Positions 40,671-49,420 of a DNA stretch of 64,000 nucleotides are shown piece by piece. The notes below the pieces were generated by a model, which saw only the letters and a program-made list of their open reading frames with translations, made no database searches and had not been told where the DNA came from. This DNA comes from Pseudomonadota bacterium (GTDB lineage Bacteria; Pseudomonadota; Gammaproteobacteria; Steroidobacterales; Steroidobacteraceae), in the NCBI GenBank assembly GCA_018241525.1, contig JAFEDR010000011.1:744001-808000 (forward strand), read 5' to 3'. The position numbers and the translations under genes were made by a program. How positions within the stretch are numbered: position 1 is the stretch's first letter; each line of letters begins with the position of its first letter.

Positions 40671-41597
40671 TCAGCCGGTCGGTTCCGGCGGCGGCGCAGG
40701 TGCGCCTGCCGCGGCATCCGGCAGCGAGACGATCACGACCCCGACGAGGATGATGCCGGTGCCGGCGAGCTGCGTGCCGGACAGGCGCTCGCCGAGCAGC
40801 CACCAGCCGGTCAGCGCGGCGATCACCGGGTTCACGTACGCGTAGGTCGAGAGCCGCGCCGGCGTCGTGTGCACCATCAGGTACCCGAACGCCGTGTACG
40901 CCAGGCACGAGCTGAACAGCATCAGGAACGCGAGCGCCGCGAGCGCGGTCGGGTCGTAACGCCACTCGGCGCCCTCGCCGAGTCCGAGGCCGGCCACCGC
41001 CAGCACCGCGCCGCCCACCAGCATCTCGGCGCCGAGGAACATCAGCATCGGCACGCGAGTACGGATGCCGCGGTAGTAGAGCGTGCCGAGCGCCCAGGCG
41101 AGGCAGGCGCCGACCGCGAGCAGCTGCCAGCCGAAGTCGGCGACGCTGAACCCGTCGCGCGGCCAGAGCAGCAGCGCGAGCCCGGCGAGGCCGATCGCGA
41201 TGCCGGCACCGACGCGCAGCGTCAGCGGGTGGCCGCGCGCGCCGAGCGCGCCGACCAGCGGGATCCACAGCGCCGAGCTCGCGTTCAGCAGCGCCGACTG
41301 GTTCGAGGCGATGTGGCGCATGGCGAGCGCGTTGCCGCCCGAGGACGCGACCACCTGGAACAGCGCCATCACGAGCACGTGCCACCAGTCGCGCGCGCGA
41401 CGCGGCAGCGGCTGGCCGAGCGCCGCGGCCAGCAGCCCGAGCAGCAGGCCCGCGACCGCGAAGCGCGCCGCGCCGGCGAGGAACGGCGGCAGCCCGAGCA
41501 CCATGAACTTCGTGGCCGCGAAGCTCGTGCCCCAGACGAGGTAGATGCTGGCGAACGACAGGAGCAGCAGCGAGTGGCGGCGGGCGGGCGTCGTCAT
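40671..41597 (-). CDS. EamA/DMT-family transporter
   Basis: A 308-residue protein with ten predicted membrane helices in two EamA repeats. The first repeat starts LLLLSFASIYLVWGTSFAATKF, and the second LLAVGACLAWALGTLYYR; the C-terminus has YVNPVIAALTGWWLLGERL, the usual end of the second repeat, then a Pro/Ala-rich tail. DMT exporters handle amino acids and metabolites; the substrate is not predictable. Start ATG 41597. Preceded in the same direction by the DUF4382 gene and separated from it by a terminator. Confidence 0.9.
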   Translation of the reverse strand: MTTPARRHSLLLLSFASIYLVWGTSFAATKFMVLGLPPFLAGAARFAVAGLLLGLLAAALGQPLPRRARDWWHVLVMALFQVVASSGGNALAMRHIASNQSALLNASSALWIPLVGALGARGHPLTLRVGAGIAIGLAGLALLLWPRDGFSVADFGWQLLAVGACLAWALGTLYYRGIRTRVPMLMFLGAEMLVGGAVLAVAGLGLGEGAEWRYDPTALAALAFLMLFSSCLAYTAFGYLMVHTTPARLSTYAYVNPVIAALTGWWLLGERLSGTQLAGTGIILVGVVIVSLPDAAAGAPAPPPEPTG

Positions 41598-41646
41598 CGT
41601 CGGGCCGGGGGCGATCGCCGCAGCATGCCACGGCCGGCCACGCCGC

Positions 41647-41685
41647 AAAAGAAAAGGGCCGGGGCGCCCTGCGGCACCCCGGCCC
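41647..41685 (-). terminator. Rho-independent terminator after the DUF4382 gene (minus strand)
   Basis: An inverted repeat GGGCCGGGGCGCC / GGCACCCCGGCCC (41656-41668 and 41673-41685) with a 4-base loop and one mismatch is followed on the minus strand by TTTTCTTTT. It lies 14 bp after the stop codon of the DUF4382 gene and is the clearest T-tract terminator in the window. Confidence 0.88.
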
Positions 41686-41698
41686 GCGAGGTCGTCGC

Positions 41699-43627
41699 TC
41701 AGTTCAGCGAGACCGCGATCTGTCCGGCCGTCAGCGTGGTCGTGGTCGAGTCGTAGGCGCCGACCGCCAGCACCTTGCTCACCTTCGCGCCGGCGCCGAG
41801 CTTGGTCGCGAGCTCGGTCTCGAAGTCGGCGTAGTTGTTGAAGGTGTCGATCGTGCCGCCCCACATCATGTCGCCGGTGCCGGCGCTGCGGATCGCGAAC
41901 GGCCCGCTCGAGCTCGGGTCGGGCGTGATCGTCACGTTGGTCGACAGCGTCTTCAGGTCGATCAACTGCGGGCCGATCTTGATGAAGTGCAGGTCGCCGA
42001 GTGCCGGGTCGCTGACGTTGAGCACCAGGTTCATCGCGCTCGCGGTCAGCGCCGCGGTCGAACCGCCCTCGTAGTCCGCGGCCAGCACCGCGGAGGTGTT
42101 CTGGAAGTCCACCAGCGTCTGGGCGTTGAAGTCCGGCGGCGCCGAGCCGAACGGCTGCACCAGGCCGAAGAAGCGCAGCGGCGCCGCGCTCGCCAGTCCG
42201 GTCAGTGGCAGTGCGCCGGTCGAGACGACGTACGCGGACGGGTTCGAGTCCTGCGCCGTGGTCGTGCCGGTGCCGGCGAAGTTGAAGGCGGCGACGCCGC
42301 GACCCTCGATCGCCTGCAGGTTCAGCGTCACCGAGCCCGTGCCGATCGTGGTCGCCATGCCCCACAGCGAGGTGAACTCGAGGCGCACGCGGCCCGCGGT
42401 CGCGTCGAAGGTCGGGTTGCCGCTCGCGTCCTTGCCGGCGGTGCCGAAGGCGGTGATGCGGCTGCCCACCGACGGCCAGGCCTTGGTCGCGGCCGCGCCG
42501 GGGTTGCCCGCCACGGTGAACTTGGTCGCATCGCCGATCGAGAGGGCCACGGCGTGCGCGCTGAAGTGGTCGCTGTCGTCGCTGTGCATCCAGAACGTGC
42601 CGCCGAGCACGGTCAGCGTGTCGCCGGTGCGCGCGGTGACGACGCCCTGCAGCCGGTCGAGCGAGCTCGTCTGCACGCTGGTGCCGGCGAGCACCCGGTC
42701 GGCCGTGAAGGTGTGGTCGGTGGCCGACATCGTGCCGAAGGCGACGGTCAGCGTGCCGACCGGGTCGGCGGCGAGCGCCGAGAGGCCGGCGTTGCCGACG
42801 TAGGACGTGCCGTCGACCTCGAAGGTGGTCGTGGCGGTCGTGTTGACCACCACCTGGCCGCGGTCTGCGTGATCGTCGTCGAAGGGCTGGACGTTCACGG
42901 TGTAGGTGCCGGCCGTCAGGTCCGCGCTGACGAAGGTGCCGCGGACGCGGATGTCCTTGGTGTCCTTCGGCACCACGCTCGCGACGATGAACGGCTGCAC
43001 GGTGACCACCGGCGCCGTCGGGTTGGTCAGGCTCACCGAGTTCGACGCGGCGAGGTTGAAGTCGAGCGCCAGCCGGGCGAGGTGCCCGGGCGAGATCACC
43101 AGGTGGTTCTTGTTGTCGAGCTGCACCTGCAGCGTCAGCGTCGAGGACGTCGGCGCCGGCGGCGTCGCCGACCACAGCACGTCGTTGTTGCCGTCCAGGA
43201 CCTGCGCGACCTGCACCGTCTGCGTGTTGCCGGCGTCGGTGTAGACGAAGATCGCGGCGTTCGAGTAGTCGAGCGTCATCTGCGCCGCGACGTAGTCGCC
43301 GTTCGGCACCGTCGCGGAGGTCAGGAACTCGGTGACGTTCACGAGCTGCGCGAAGTCGACCCGGGTCTTGATCGGCAGGGTCTCGACCACCGTGCCGTCG
43401 GCCTTGGTGAGCTTCAGCGACGTGACGTCGACCATGTAGCTCGCGAAGTCGCCGGCCGCGTCGGTCAGCGTGATCTGCGCGCTGCCGCAGCTCGAGCTGC
43501 TGCAGCCGGACGGCATCGGGTTCGTGCCGGACATGCTGCCGCCGCCGCTGCCGCAGGCGACGAGACCGAGGGCGATGGCGGCGGGTGCGAGCCAGCGCGG
43601 TAGATTTGACAGAATCTTGGACAACAT
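41699..43627 (-). CDS. Large DUF4382/DUF5666-type lipoprotein
   Basis: A 642-residue exported lipoprotein (lipobox LGLVAC at ~25), followed by a Gly/Ser/Cys-rich linker. CGSAQITLTDAAGDFASYMVDVTSLKLTKADGTVVETL (residues ~47-85, in parts) is a clear DUF4382 start. Further down, RVRGTFVSADLTAGTYTVNV, FEVDGTSYVG, RLQGVVTARTGDTLTVLGGT and SRITAFGTAGKDASG resemble DUF5666-like OB-fold/beta modules. Function is unknown; the domains suggest an extracytoplasmic, beta-rich protein, possibly binding a ligand. A strong GAGGAGG ribosome site precedes ATG 43627. A terminator follows. Confidence 0.85.
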   Translation of the reverse strand: MLSKILSNLPRWLAPAAIALGLVACGSGGGSMSGTNPMPSGCSSSSCGSAQITLTDAAGDFASYMVDVTSLKLTKADGTVVETLPIKTRVDFAQLVNVTEFLTSATVPNGDYVAAQMTLDYSNAAIFVYTDAGNTQTVQVAQVLDGNNDVLWSATPPAPTSSTLTLQVQLDNKNHLVISPGHLARLALDFNLAASNSVSLTNPTAPVVTVQPFIVASVVPKDTKDIRVRGTFVSADLTAGTYTVNVQPFDDDHADRGQVVVNTTATTTFEVDGTSYVGNAGLSALAADPVGTLTVAFGTMSATDHTFTADRVLAGTSVQTSSLDRLQGVVTARTGDTLTVLGGTFWMHSDDSDHFSAHAVALSIGDATKFTVAGNPGAAATKAWPSVGSRITAFGTAGKDASGNPTFDATAGRVRLEFTSLWGMATTIGTGSVTLNLQAIEGRGVAAFNFAGTGTTTAQDSNPSAYVVSTGALPLTGLASAAPLRFFGLVQPFGSAPPDFNAQTLVDFQNTSAVLAADYEGGSTAALTASAMNLVLNVSDPALGDLHFIKIGPQLIDLKTLSTNVTITPDPSSSGPFAIRSAGTGDMMWGGTIDTFNNYADFETELATKLGAGAKVSKVLAVGAYDSTTTTLTAGQIAVSLN

Positions 43628-43746
43628 GACGCGCCTCCTCCTGCAGATGGCGCGTACGGTAACGCCGCTCCCGGTGCGGCGATGACGTCGATTCCGTCTC
43701 CGGCGGGCGACAGCGACCGCCGAGCGTCCGACTTGTCAGCTGCGGT

Positions 43747-45657
43747 TCAGCTGCGCGGTGTCGCGCTGCGATAGAGCCACGCCGCGATCGCCGCAAGACC
43801 GGCAAGGCCGAACCACTGACCGAGGCGCATCGCGCCGGGCAGCGCGAGCACGTCGACGTCCCCGGTGGCCACGATCGGGATCGCGATCAGCACGCCGACG
43901 ATCGCCTCGCCGGCGATCAGCCCCGAGGCGAACAGGAGTCCGCTGCGGCGCCGCTCCTCCGGGTCGCCGCCCTTGCCCTGGCGCGCGTGCCAGCGATCGA
44001 CGAACTCCGACAGCAGGCCGCCGAGGAAGATCGGGCTCGTGTACTCGAGCGGCAGGTAGATGCCGACCGCCACCGCGAGCACCGGCGCGCGCCAGCGGCC
44101 GCCGCCGCGCTTGAGCGCGAGGTCGAGCACGATCACGACCGCACCGACCGCGGCGCCGAGGCCGATCATGTCCCATGGGAGGCCGCCGCCGAAGATGCCC
44201 TTGGCGACCGCGGCCATCAGCGTCGCCTGCGGCGCGTTCAGGGCGCGCACGCCCGCATGCGCCGGCGTGCCGATGCCGTAGGCCTCGAGCAGCAGGTTCA
44301 GCACCGGTGCCATGATCGCGGCGCCGGCGAGTGCGCCGATCGCCAGCATCACCTGCTGGCGCCACGGCGTCGCGCCGAGGATCCGTCCGGCCTTCAGGTC
44401 CTGCAGGTTGTCCCCGGCGACCGCCGCGGCGCTGCAGGTGACGGCGCCGATCAGGATCGCGGCCACCGGGCCCACCTGGCTGCCGGCACCGAGGAAGCCG
44501 AGCAGCACCAGCGACGCGAACAGGATCGTCGAGATCGTGATGCCCGAGACCGGGTTGTTGGACGAGCCGACGAGGCCCGCCATGTAGCCGCTCACCGAGG
44601 AGAACACGAAGCCGGCCACGATCATGATCACCGCCATCGCGGCCGCGATGCCGAAGCTGCCGACCACGGCGTGGTAGAGCGCGAACAGCGGCAGTACGAA
44701 GAGCGCGATGCCGGCGAGGATCGCGGACATCGGCAGGTCGCGCTCGCGGTCATCGACCGCGGCCGTGCCGGCCCCGACCGTGAGGCCGCTGCGCACGCCG
44801 GACAGCAGCGACGAGCGCAGCGTCCACAGCGCCCAGAGCCCGCCGATCAGCATCGCGCCGACGCCGATGTAGCGCACCTTGCGGGTCCAGATGAGCCCGG
44901 CCGCCGCCTCGGCGTCGAGCGGCACGAGCAGCGCCGCGAGCCCCGGGTCGCCGGACACCAGGAAGTCGTTGTAGATCGGGATGAACAGCCACCACGCGAT
45001 CAGGCCGCCGGCGACCATCACGAGGCCGATGTTGAGTCCGACGATGTAGCCGACGCCGAGCAGCGCCGGCGACAGGTTGACGCCGACGTAGGCGATCGTG
45101 CGCTCGCCGAAGTAGCGCGCGAGCGTGAACGACTCCGGCACGAACCGCAGTCCCGACATCACCAGCTTGAAGATCGCGCCGGTGGCGGCCGCGAGCCCGA
45201 GCAGCTTCGCGCCGCCGGTGGCGCCGCTGCCGGCCTTCAGCAGCTCCGCCGTCGCCACGCCCTCCGGGAACTGCAGGCCCTGGTCGATGATCAGCGTGCG
45301 CCGCAGCGGCACCGAGAACAGCACGCCCAGCAGGCCGCCGAGGCCGATGATCGCGAGCACCCACCAGTAATCGAAGCGCGCCCAGTGACCGAGGATCACC
45401 AGCGCCGGCATCGTGAACACCGTGCCGGCGGCGATCGACGAGCCGGCCGAGGCGCCGGTCGCGACGATGTTGTTCTCGAGCACGCTGGTGCGGCCGAGCA
45501 GGCGCAGCACCCCCATCGAGACCACCGCGGCGGGGATCGCGGTCGCGACCGTGAGTCCGGCGAAGAGGCCGAGGTAGGCGTTCGCGGCCGCGAGCACCAC
45601 GGTCAGCGCGACCGACAGCACGATCGCGCGCAGCGTCAGTTGGGGGGTGTCGTTCAT
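43747..45657 (-). CDS. OPT-family oligopeptide transporter
   Basis: A 636-residue membrane protein with about 14-16 helices. LTLRAIVLSVALTVVLAAANAYLGLFAGLTVA at the start and GSSNNPVSGITISTILFASL in the middle are characteristic OPT segments, as is AGDNLQDLKAGRILGATPWRQQ. OPT proteins import oligopeptides or metal-chelate complexes with protons. ATG 45657. The gap to the POT transporter upstream is 25 bp, so both peptide transporters are probably co-transcribed. Substrate is inferred from family only. Confidence 0.92.
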   Translation of the reverse strand: MNDTPQLTLRAIVLSVALTVVLAAANAYLGLFAGLTVATAIPAAVVSMGVLRLLGRTSVLENNIVATGASAGSSIAAGTVFTMPALVILGHWARFDYWWVLAIIGLGGLLGVLFSVPLRRTLIIDQGLQFPEGVATAELLKAGSGATGGAKLLGLAAATGAIFKLVMSGLRFVPESFTLARYFGERTIAYVGVNLSPALLGVGYIVGLNIGLVMVAGGLIAWWLFIPIYNDFLVSGDPGLAALLVPLDAEAAAGLIWTRKVRYIGVGAMLIGGLWALWTLRSSLLSGVRSGLTVGAGTAAVDDRERDLPMSAILAGIALFVLPLFALYHAVVGSFGIAAAMAVIMIVAGFVFSSVSGYMAGLVGSSNNPVSGITISTILFASLVLLGFLGAGSQVGPVAAILIGAVTCSAAAVAGDNLQDLKAGRILGATPWRQQVMLAIGALAGAAIMAPVLNLLLEAYGIGTPAHAGVRALNAPQATLMAAVAKGIFGGGLPWDMIGLGAAVGAVVIVLDLALKRGGGRWRAPVLAVAVGIYLPLEYTSPIFLGGLLSEFVDRWHARQGKGGDPEERRRSGLLFASGLIAGEAIVGVLIAIPIVATGDVDVLALPGAMRLGQWFGLAGLAAIAAWLYRSATPRS

Positions 45658-45682
45658 CGTGCGGGCTCCCGGGGCGTAGGCG

Positions 45683-47188
45683 TCAGCGGATGCCGCCCAT
45701 CCAGCGGCGCAGCAGCGGCGAAAGGATGAACATCGCGGCGCCGGCACCGACGCCGACCAGCGTCATGTGCAGGAACGCGGCGGGCATCGAGGCCACGTCG
45801 GTGCCGATGCCGCCGCCGACGCGGCCGGCGAGGTTGTTGCCGATCGCCGTGCCCAGGAACCAGGTGCCCATCATCTGGCTCGCGAAGCCGCGCGGCGCGA
45901 GCTTGGTGACGTTCGACAGCCCGATCGGCGACAGGCACAGCTCGCCGCTCGTGTGCAGGAAGTAGGTCCACAGCAGCCACTGCGGGCCGACCTTGCCGCC
46001 GTGGGCGAGGATCAGGTTGGCGGCGAAGATCAGCGAGCCGAAGCCCAGCCCGAGCAGCGCGAGGCCGATGCCGAACTTGACCGGCGCCGACGGGTCGAGC
46101 TGCCGGCGCCCGAGCTCGAGCCAGAACCAGGCGAAGAACGGCGACAGCAGGATGATCCACATCGGGTTGACCGACTGGTACCAGCTCGCCGGGTGCTCGT
46201 GGGCGGCGAAGAAGCCGCCGAACAGCGAGCGGTCGGTCAGGTCGCGCGCGAACAGGTTCAGGGTCGTGCCGGCCTGCTCGAAGCCGCCGAAGAAGAGCGC
46301 AGCGCAGAGGCAGAACACGAAGATGACCGCGACCCGGCGCCGGTCGGTGCCGTCGAGCCGGCCGAACAGGAACACCGCCGCGAAGAACACGATCGCGAGC
46401 GCGATCATGAACCACAGTACCCAGTCGGCGAGCTGCACGACCGTGACGCGCACGAGGCCGAGCGCGAAGGCCGCGACGCCGGCGACCAGGATCGCGGCGC
46501 CGATGCCGAGCCAGCGCAGCGAGCGGCGGCGCTGCTCCGGCGCGACGCCCGTCGGCGCGAACCCCGCGCCGCCGAGATAGTGCTCGGTGAGGCGGAACTG
46601 AGCGAGCCCGATCAGCATCGCCGCGCCGGCGGCGACGAAGCCCCAGCGGTAGCCGATCGTCTCGCCGATCGTGCCGGGGCCGAGCGGCGCGAGCGTCGCG
46701 CCGAGGTTGATGCCGAGGTAGAAGATCGCGAACGCCGAGTCGCGCCGCGCGCCCGGCGCGCCGACGTAGAGGTCGCCGACCACCGCGCTGACGTTGGGCT
46801 TCAGCAGCCCGGTGCCGATCGCGATCACCAGCAGCCCGAGGTAGAAGAGCCCGGGCCCGCCGGGTACGCCGAGCACGAAGTTGCCGAGCGAGATCAGGAT
46901 GCCGCCATACCAGATGCTCTGGCGGGCACCGATCAGCCGATCGGCGATCCAGCCGCCGGGCAGGGAGAACAGGTACACCGAGCCCGCGTACAGGCCGTAG
47001 ATCGCGCCGGCGGACTTGTCGTCGACGCCGAGGCCGCCCTGCGCCGCGGCGGCGGTCAGGAACAGCACCAGCAGCGCCCGCATGCCGTAGTAGCTGAAGC
47101 GCTCGAAGAATTCCGTGAAGAAGAGCGTCGCGAGGCCGCGCGGATGGCCGAGGAAGGTCGCCGACCCGGCCGGCTCGTTGTTGTTCAT
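45683..47188 (-). CDS. POT-family (DtpA/PTR2) proton-dependent di-/tripeptide transporter
   Basis: A 501-residue major-facilitator protein with 12-14 membrane helices. The family signature E1xxE2R is present in FFTEFFERFSYYGMRALLVL near the N-terminus, and the second signature region in FAIFYLGINLGATLAPLG. C-terminal part contains YFLHTSGELCLSPIGLSNVTKLAP, a conserved peptide-site segment with the substrate-binding Glu. It imports di- and tripeptides with protons. ATG 47188; the OPT transporter gene follows 25 bp downstream. Together with the periplasmic M13 peptidase elsewhere in the window, this fits a peptide-using lifestyle. Confidence 0.93.
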   Translation of the reverse strand: MNNNEPAGSATFLGHPRGLATLFFTEFFERFSYYGMRALLVLFLTAAAAQGGLGVDDKSAGAIYGLYAGSVYLFSLPGGWIADRLIGARQSIWYGGILISLGNFVLGVPGGPGLFYLGLLVIAIGTGLLKPNVSAVVGDLYVGAPGARRDSAFAIFYLGINLGATLAPLGPGTIGETIGYRWGFVAAGAAMLIGLAQFRLTEHYLGGAGFAPTGVAPEQRRRSLRWLGIGAAILVAGVAAFALGLVRVTVVQLADWVLWFMIALAIVFFAAVFLFGRLDGTDRRRVAVIFVFCLCAALFFGGFEQAGTTLNLFARDLTDRSLFGGFFAAHEHPASWYQSVNPMWIILLSPFFAWFWLELGRRQLDPSAPVKFGIGLALLGLGFGSLIFAANLILAHGGKVGPQWLLWTYFLHTSGELCLSPIGLSNVTKLAPRGFASQMMGTWFLGTAIGNNLAGRVGGGIGTDVASMPAAFLHMTLVGVGAGAAMFILSPLLRRWMGGIR

Positions 47189-47278
47189 CCTGAGGGACCC
47201 CGGACCCGCGCGCGGGCCACTCCCCGTTGGGCCGAGTGTGACGGATGCGGCGCCGCCGCCGCAATCACCCCGGGCGGA

Positions 47279-48079
47279 TCAAGCGGCGCCCGCCTCCCGC
47301 TCGCGCTCCTCCTGCTCCTCGCGGGCCCGCTGCTCGAGCTTCTGCTTGGCGAGGATCTTCGCCATCACGATGCCGACCTCGTAGAGCGCGTACATCGGCA
47401 GCGCCATCGCCGTCTGCGAGACGACGTCGGGCGGCGTGATCACCGCCGCCTGGACGAACACCGCGATCAGCACGTAGCCACGGTTGCGTCGCAGCGTCTC
47501 GAGCTTCACGAGCCCGGTCCAGACCAGCAGCACGATCGCGACCGGGATCTCGAAGGCGATGCCGAAAGCGAGGAACATGACCAGCACGAAGTCGAGGTAC
47601 TGGGTCATGTCGGTCATCATCTGCACGCCCGGCGGCGTGGTCGCAGTGAAGAACGCGAACATCAGCGGGAACACGACGAAGTAGGCGAAGGCGATGCCGG
47701 CGTAGAAGAGCAGCACGCTCGACACCAGCAGCGGCAGCGCGAAGCGCTTCTCGTGCTTGTAGAGGCCCGGCGCGACGAACGCCCAGACCTGGTAGAGCAC
47801 GTACGGCATCGCGAACACGAGTGCCACGTAGAAGGCGAGCTTGAAGGGCGTGACCAGCGGTGCGACGACGCTGGTCGAGATCATCTGCGCGCCCTTCGGC
47901 ATCACCTTGAGCAGCGGCTTCGCGATATAGCCGAACAGGTCGTTCGCGAACACCATGCACGGCACCGAGACCGCGATCACGACCACCAGCGCCCGCAGCA
48001 GCCGCGAGCGCAGCTCGAGCAGGTGCGAGATCAGCGTGCCTTCGGCGAGCTGCTCGCGTTCGGGCTCAGGGCTGGACAT
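47279..48079 (-). CDS. tatC: Sec-independent protein translocase TatC
   Basis: A 266-residue inner-membrane protein with six helices. TLISHLLELRSRLLRALVV is the N-terminal signal-binding motif, YQVWAFVAPGLYKHEKRFALP the first periplasmic/cytoplasmic conserved region, and FGIAFEIPVAIVLLVWTGLV the later helix with the conserved F-x-FE-P. It recognises twin-arginine signal peptides with TatB. The C-terminus is a charged tail (KQKLEQRAREEQEEREREAG). ATG 48079 lies inside the tatB 3' end (14 bp overlap); a longer in-frame extension upstream is not TatC-like. Confidence 0.96.
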   Translation of the reverse strand: MSSPEPEREQLAEGTLISHLLELRSRLLRALVVVIAVSVPCMVFANDLFGYIAKPLLKVMPKGAQMISTSVVAPLVTPFKLAFYVALVFAMPYVLYQVWAFVAPGLYKHEKRFALPLLVSSVLLFYAGIAFAYFVVFPLMFAFFTATTPPGVQMMTDMTQYLDFVLVMFLAFGIAFEIPVAIVLLVWTGLVKLETLRRNRGYVLIAVFVQAAVITPPDVVSQTAMALPMYALYEVGIVMAKILAKQKLEQRAREEQEEREREAGAA

Positions 48080-48521
48080 CGGCGCGGGGCCCGGCGGGCG
48101 GCGGCGCGCTCGCGGCGCCCGGGGTCGGCGCCGGGGCGCCGTGCTGGTGCGGTTCGTCGCTGGGTGCGCCGGCGGCGGGCGCACCGGGCCCGGCCGCCGG
48201 CGGGTTCGGCATCGCCGCCGCGGCGTCGCGGGGCGGTTCGGGGAACGAGCCTGGCGCGGCCGCGGGCGGCGGCGGGGCGGGGGTCGCGTCGGCGGCAGCG
48301 CCCGCGGAGGGTTCCTCCGGCGCCGGCGCGGCGCTGCGCTTCTGCTCGCGCGCCAGCTCCTCGAGGCGGACTTCCTGCTCGAGCTGCGCGCTCAGCTGGC
48401 GGGCCATGGCGCGCGCGCGGCCGACCCAGCGGCCGATGTCGGCAGCGAGCTTCGGCAGCTTCTCGGGTCCGAGGACCACGAGAGCGATCACCATGATCAA
48501 CAGGATTTCGTTGAAGCTCAC
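48066..48521 (-). CDS. tatB: Sec-independent protein translocase TatB
   Basis: A 151-residue protein: one N-terminal helix (MSFNEILLIMVIALVVLGPEK, in parts), the GPEKLPKLAADIGRW hinge and amphipathic helix specific for TatB, then a very long Pro/Ala/Gly-rich tail of about 85 residues (PAPPPPAAAPG, PAAGPGAPAAGAP). The tail is longer and more proline-rich than the TatB tails of model organisms and probably disordered. It forms the receptor complex with TatC. The tatA stop-to-tatB start gap is 36 bp. Confidence 0.95.
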   Translation of the reverse strand: MSFNEILLIMVIALVVLGPEKLPKLAADIGRWVGRARAMARQLSAQLEQEVRLEELAREQKRSAAPAPEEPSAGAAADATPAPPPPAAAPGSFPEPPRDAAAAMPNPPAAGPGAPAAGAPSDEPHQHGAPAPTPGAASAPPPAGPRADVQP

Positions 48522-48557
48522 GACGAACCCGACCCGCGGGGTGCCCGCGGGTGCCCG

Positions 48558-48815
48558 TCAGACGTTCGACTTCTGCTCGGGCTTGCCGCCCTGCTTCTCC
48601 GAGGCCTTGAAGTCCGCATCGTTGCCGGACAGCTGCTTCAGCGGCTTCTGGTCCGCGGCGGCCTCGCTCTCGCCCTTCTCACCCGAGTCCATCGCCTTCT
48701 TGAAGTCGCGGACCGCGGCGCCGAGGTCGGAACCGATCGTACGGAGCTTCTTGCCGCCGAAGATCAGGAGCGCGATCACCAGGATGACCAGCAGCTCGCG
48801 AAAGCCGATACCCAT
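48558..48815 (-). CDS. tatA: Sec-independent protein translocase TatA
   Basis: An 85-residue protein with one N-terminal membrane helix (FRELLVILVIALLIFGGKK), the FGxKKLR hinge (FGGKKLRTIGSDLGAAVRDFKKAM) and a charged, soluble C-terminus. TatA oligomerises to form the translocation pore for folded proteins with twin-arginine signals. First gene of tatABC; a probable promoter is 40-65 bp upstream. ATG 48815. Confidence 0.96.
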   Translation of the reverse strand: MGIGFRELLVILVIALLIFGGKKLRTIGSDLGAAVRDFKKAMDSGEKGESEAAADQKPLKQLSGNDADFKASEKQGGKPEQKSNV

Positions 48816-48853
48816 TGAGATTCTCCAGCGCCGCTCGGTAGATACGGCCTTGA

Positions 48854-48880
48854 ATCATACCCCAAAGCCCCGCACGCCAA
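48854..48880 (-). promoter_or_regulatory. Probable tatABC promoter
   Basis: On the minus strand TTGGCG (48880-48875) and TATGAT (48859-48854) are separated by 15 bp, followed by the tatA ATG 39 bp downstream. The spacing is shorter than ideal and the -35 is weak, so this is a suggestion only. Confidence 0.4.
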
Positions 48881-48893
48881 GCCGGGCCGCGTC

Positions 48894-49364
48894 TCACTCC
48901 GGGACGGGTGCCGCGACGCTGCGCGGCGACACCTGTAGCCAGAAGGTGACGGGCCCGTCGTTCTCGAGCCCGACGCGCATGTGCGCACCGAAGCGCCCCG
49001 TGGCGACCGTCGCGACGCGCGCGCGGGCGGCGGCGACGACGTAGTCGTAGAGGCGCGCGCCGTCCGCCGGTGCCGCGGCGGTACTGAATCCCGGTCGCGT
49101 GCCCTTGTGTGTGTCGGCCGCCAGCGTGAACTGCGAGACGACGAGCAGCGCGCCACCGGTGTCGGCGAGGCTGCGATTCATGCGGCCGTCGGCGTCGTCG
49201 AAGATCCGGTACGTCACGATCCGTTCGACGAGGCGGTCCGCCTCGCGTTCCGTGTCGCCACGCTCGACGCCGAGCAGCACCAGCAGGCCGGGTCCGATGG
49301 CGCCGACCCGTTCATCGCCGACGTCTACCGAGGCTTGGGTGACGCGCTGCAGCAATCCGATCAA
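48894..49364 (-). CDS. dtd: D-aminoacyl-tRNA deacylase
   Basis: A 156-residue enzyme that hydrolyses D-aminoacyl-tRNA (and mischarged glycyl-tRNA-Ala) to prevent D-amino acids entering proteins. MIGLLQRVTQASVDV is the standard start; the SQFT motif (LLVVSQFTLAADTHKGTRPGFS) and the GP-containing NDGPVTFWL element that forms the cross-subunit Gly-cisPro site are present. It lies 78 bp upstream of tatA on the same strand. Nothing unusual. Confidence 0.96.
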   Translation of the reverse strand: MIGLLQRVTQASVDVGDERVGAIGPGLLVLLGVERGDTEREADRLVERIVTYRIFDDADGRMNRSLADTGGALLVVSQFTLAADTHKGTRPGFSTAAAPADGARLYDYVVAAARARVATVATGRFGAHMRVGLENDGPVTFWLQVSPRSVAAPVPE

Positions 49365-49420
49365 GCGTTCGCTCCGGTGCCCGCCAGCCTGGGATCATGG
49401 GGGAAGCCGGTGTAATCCGG

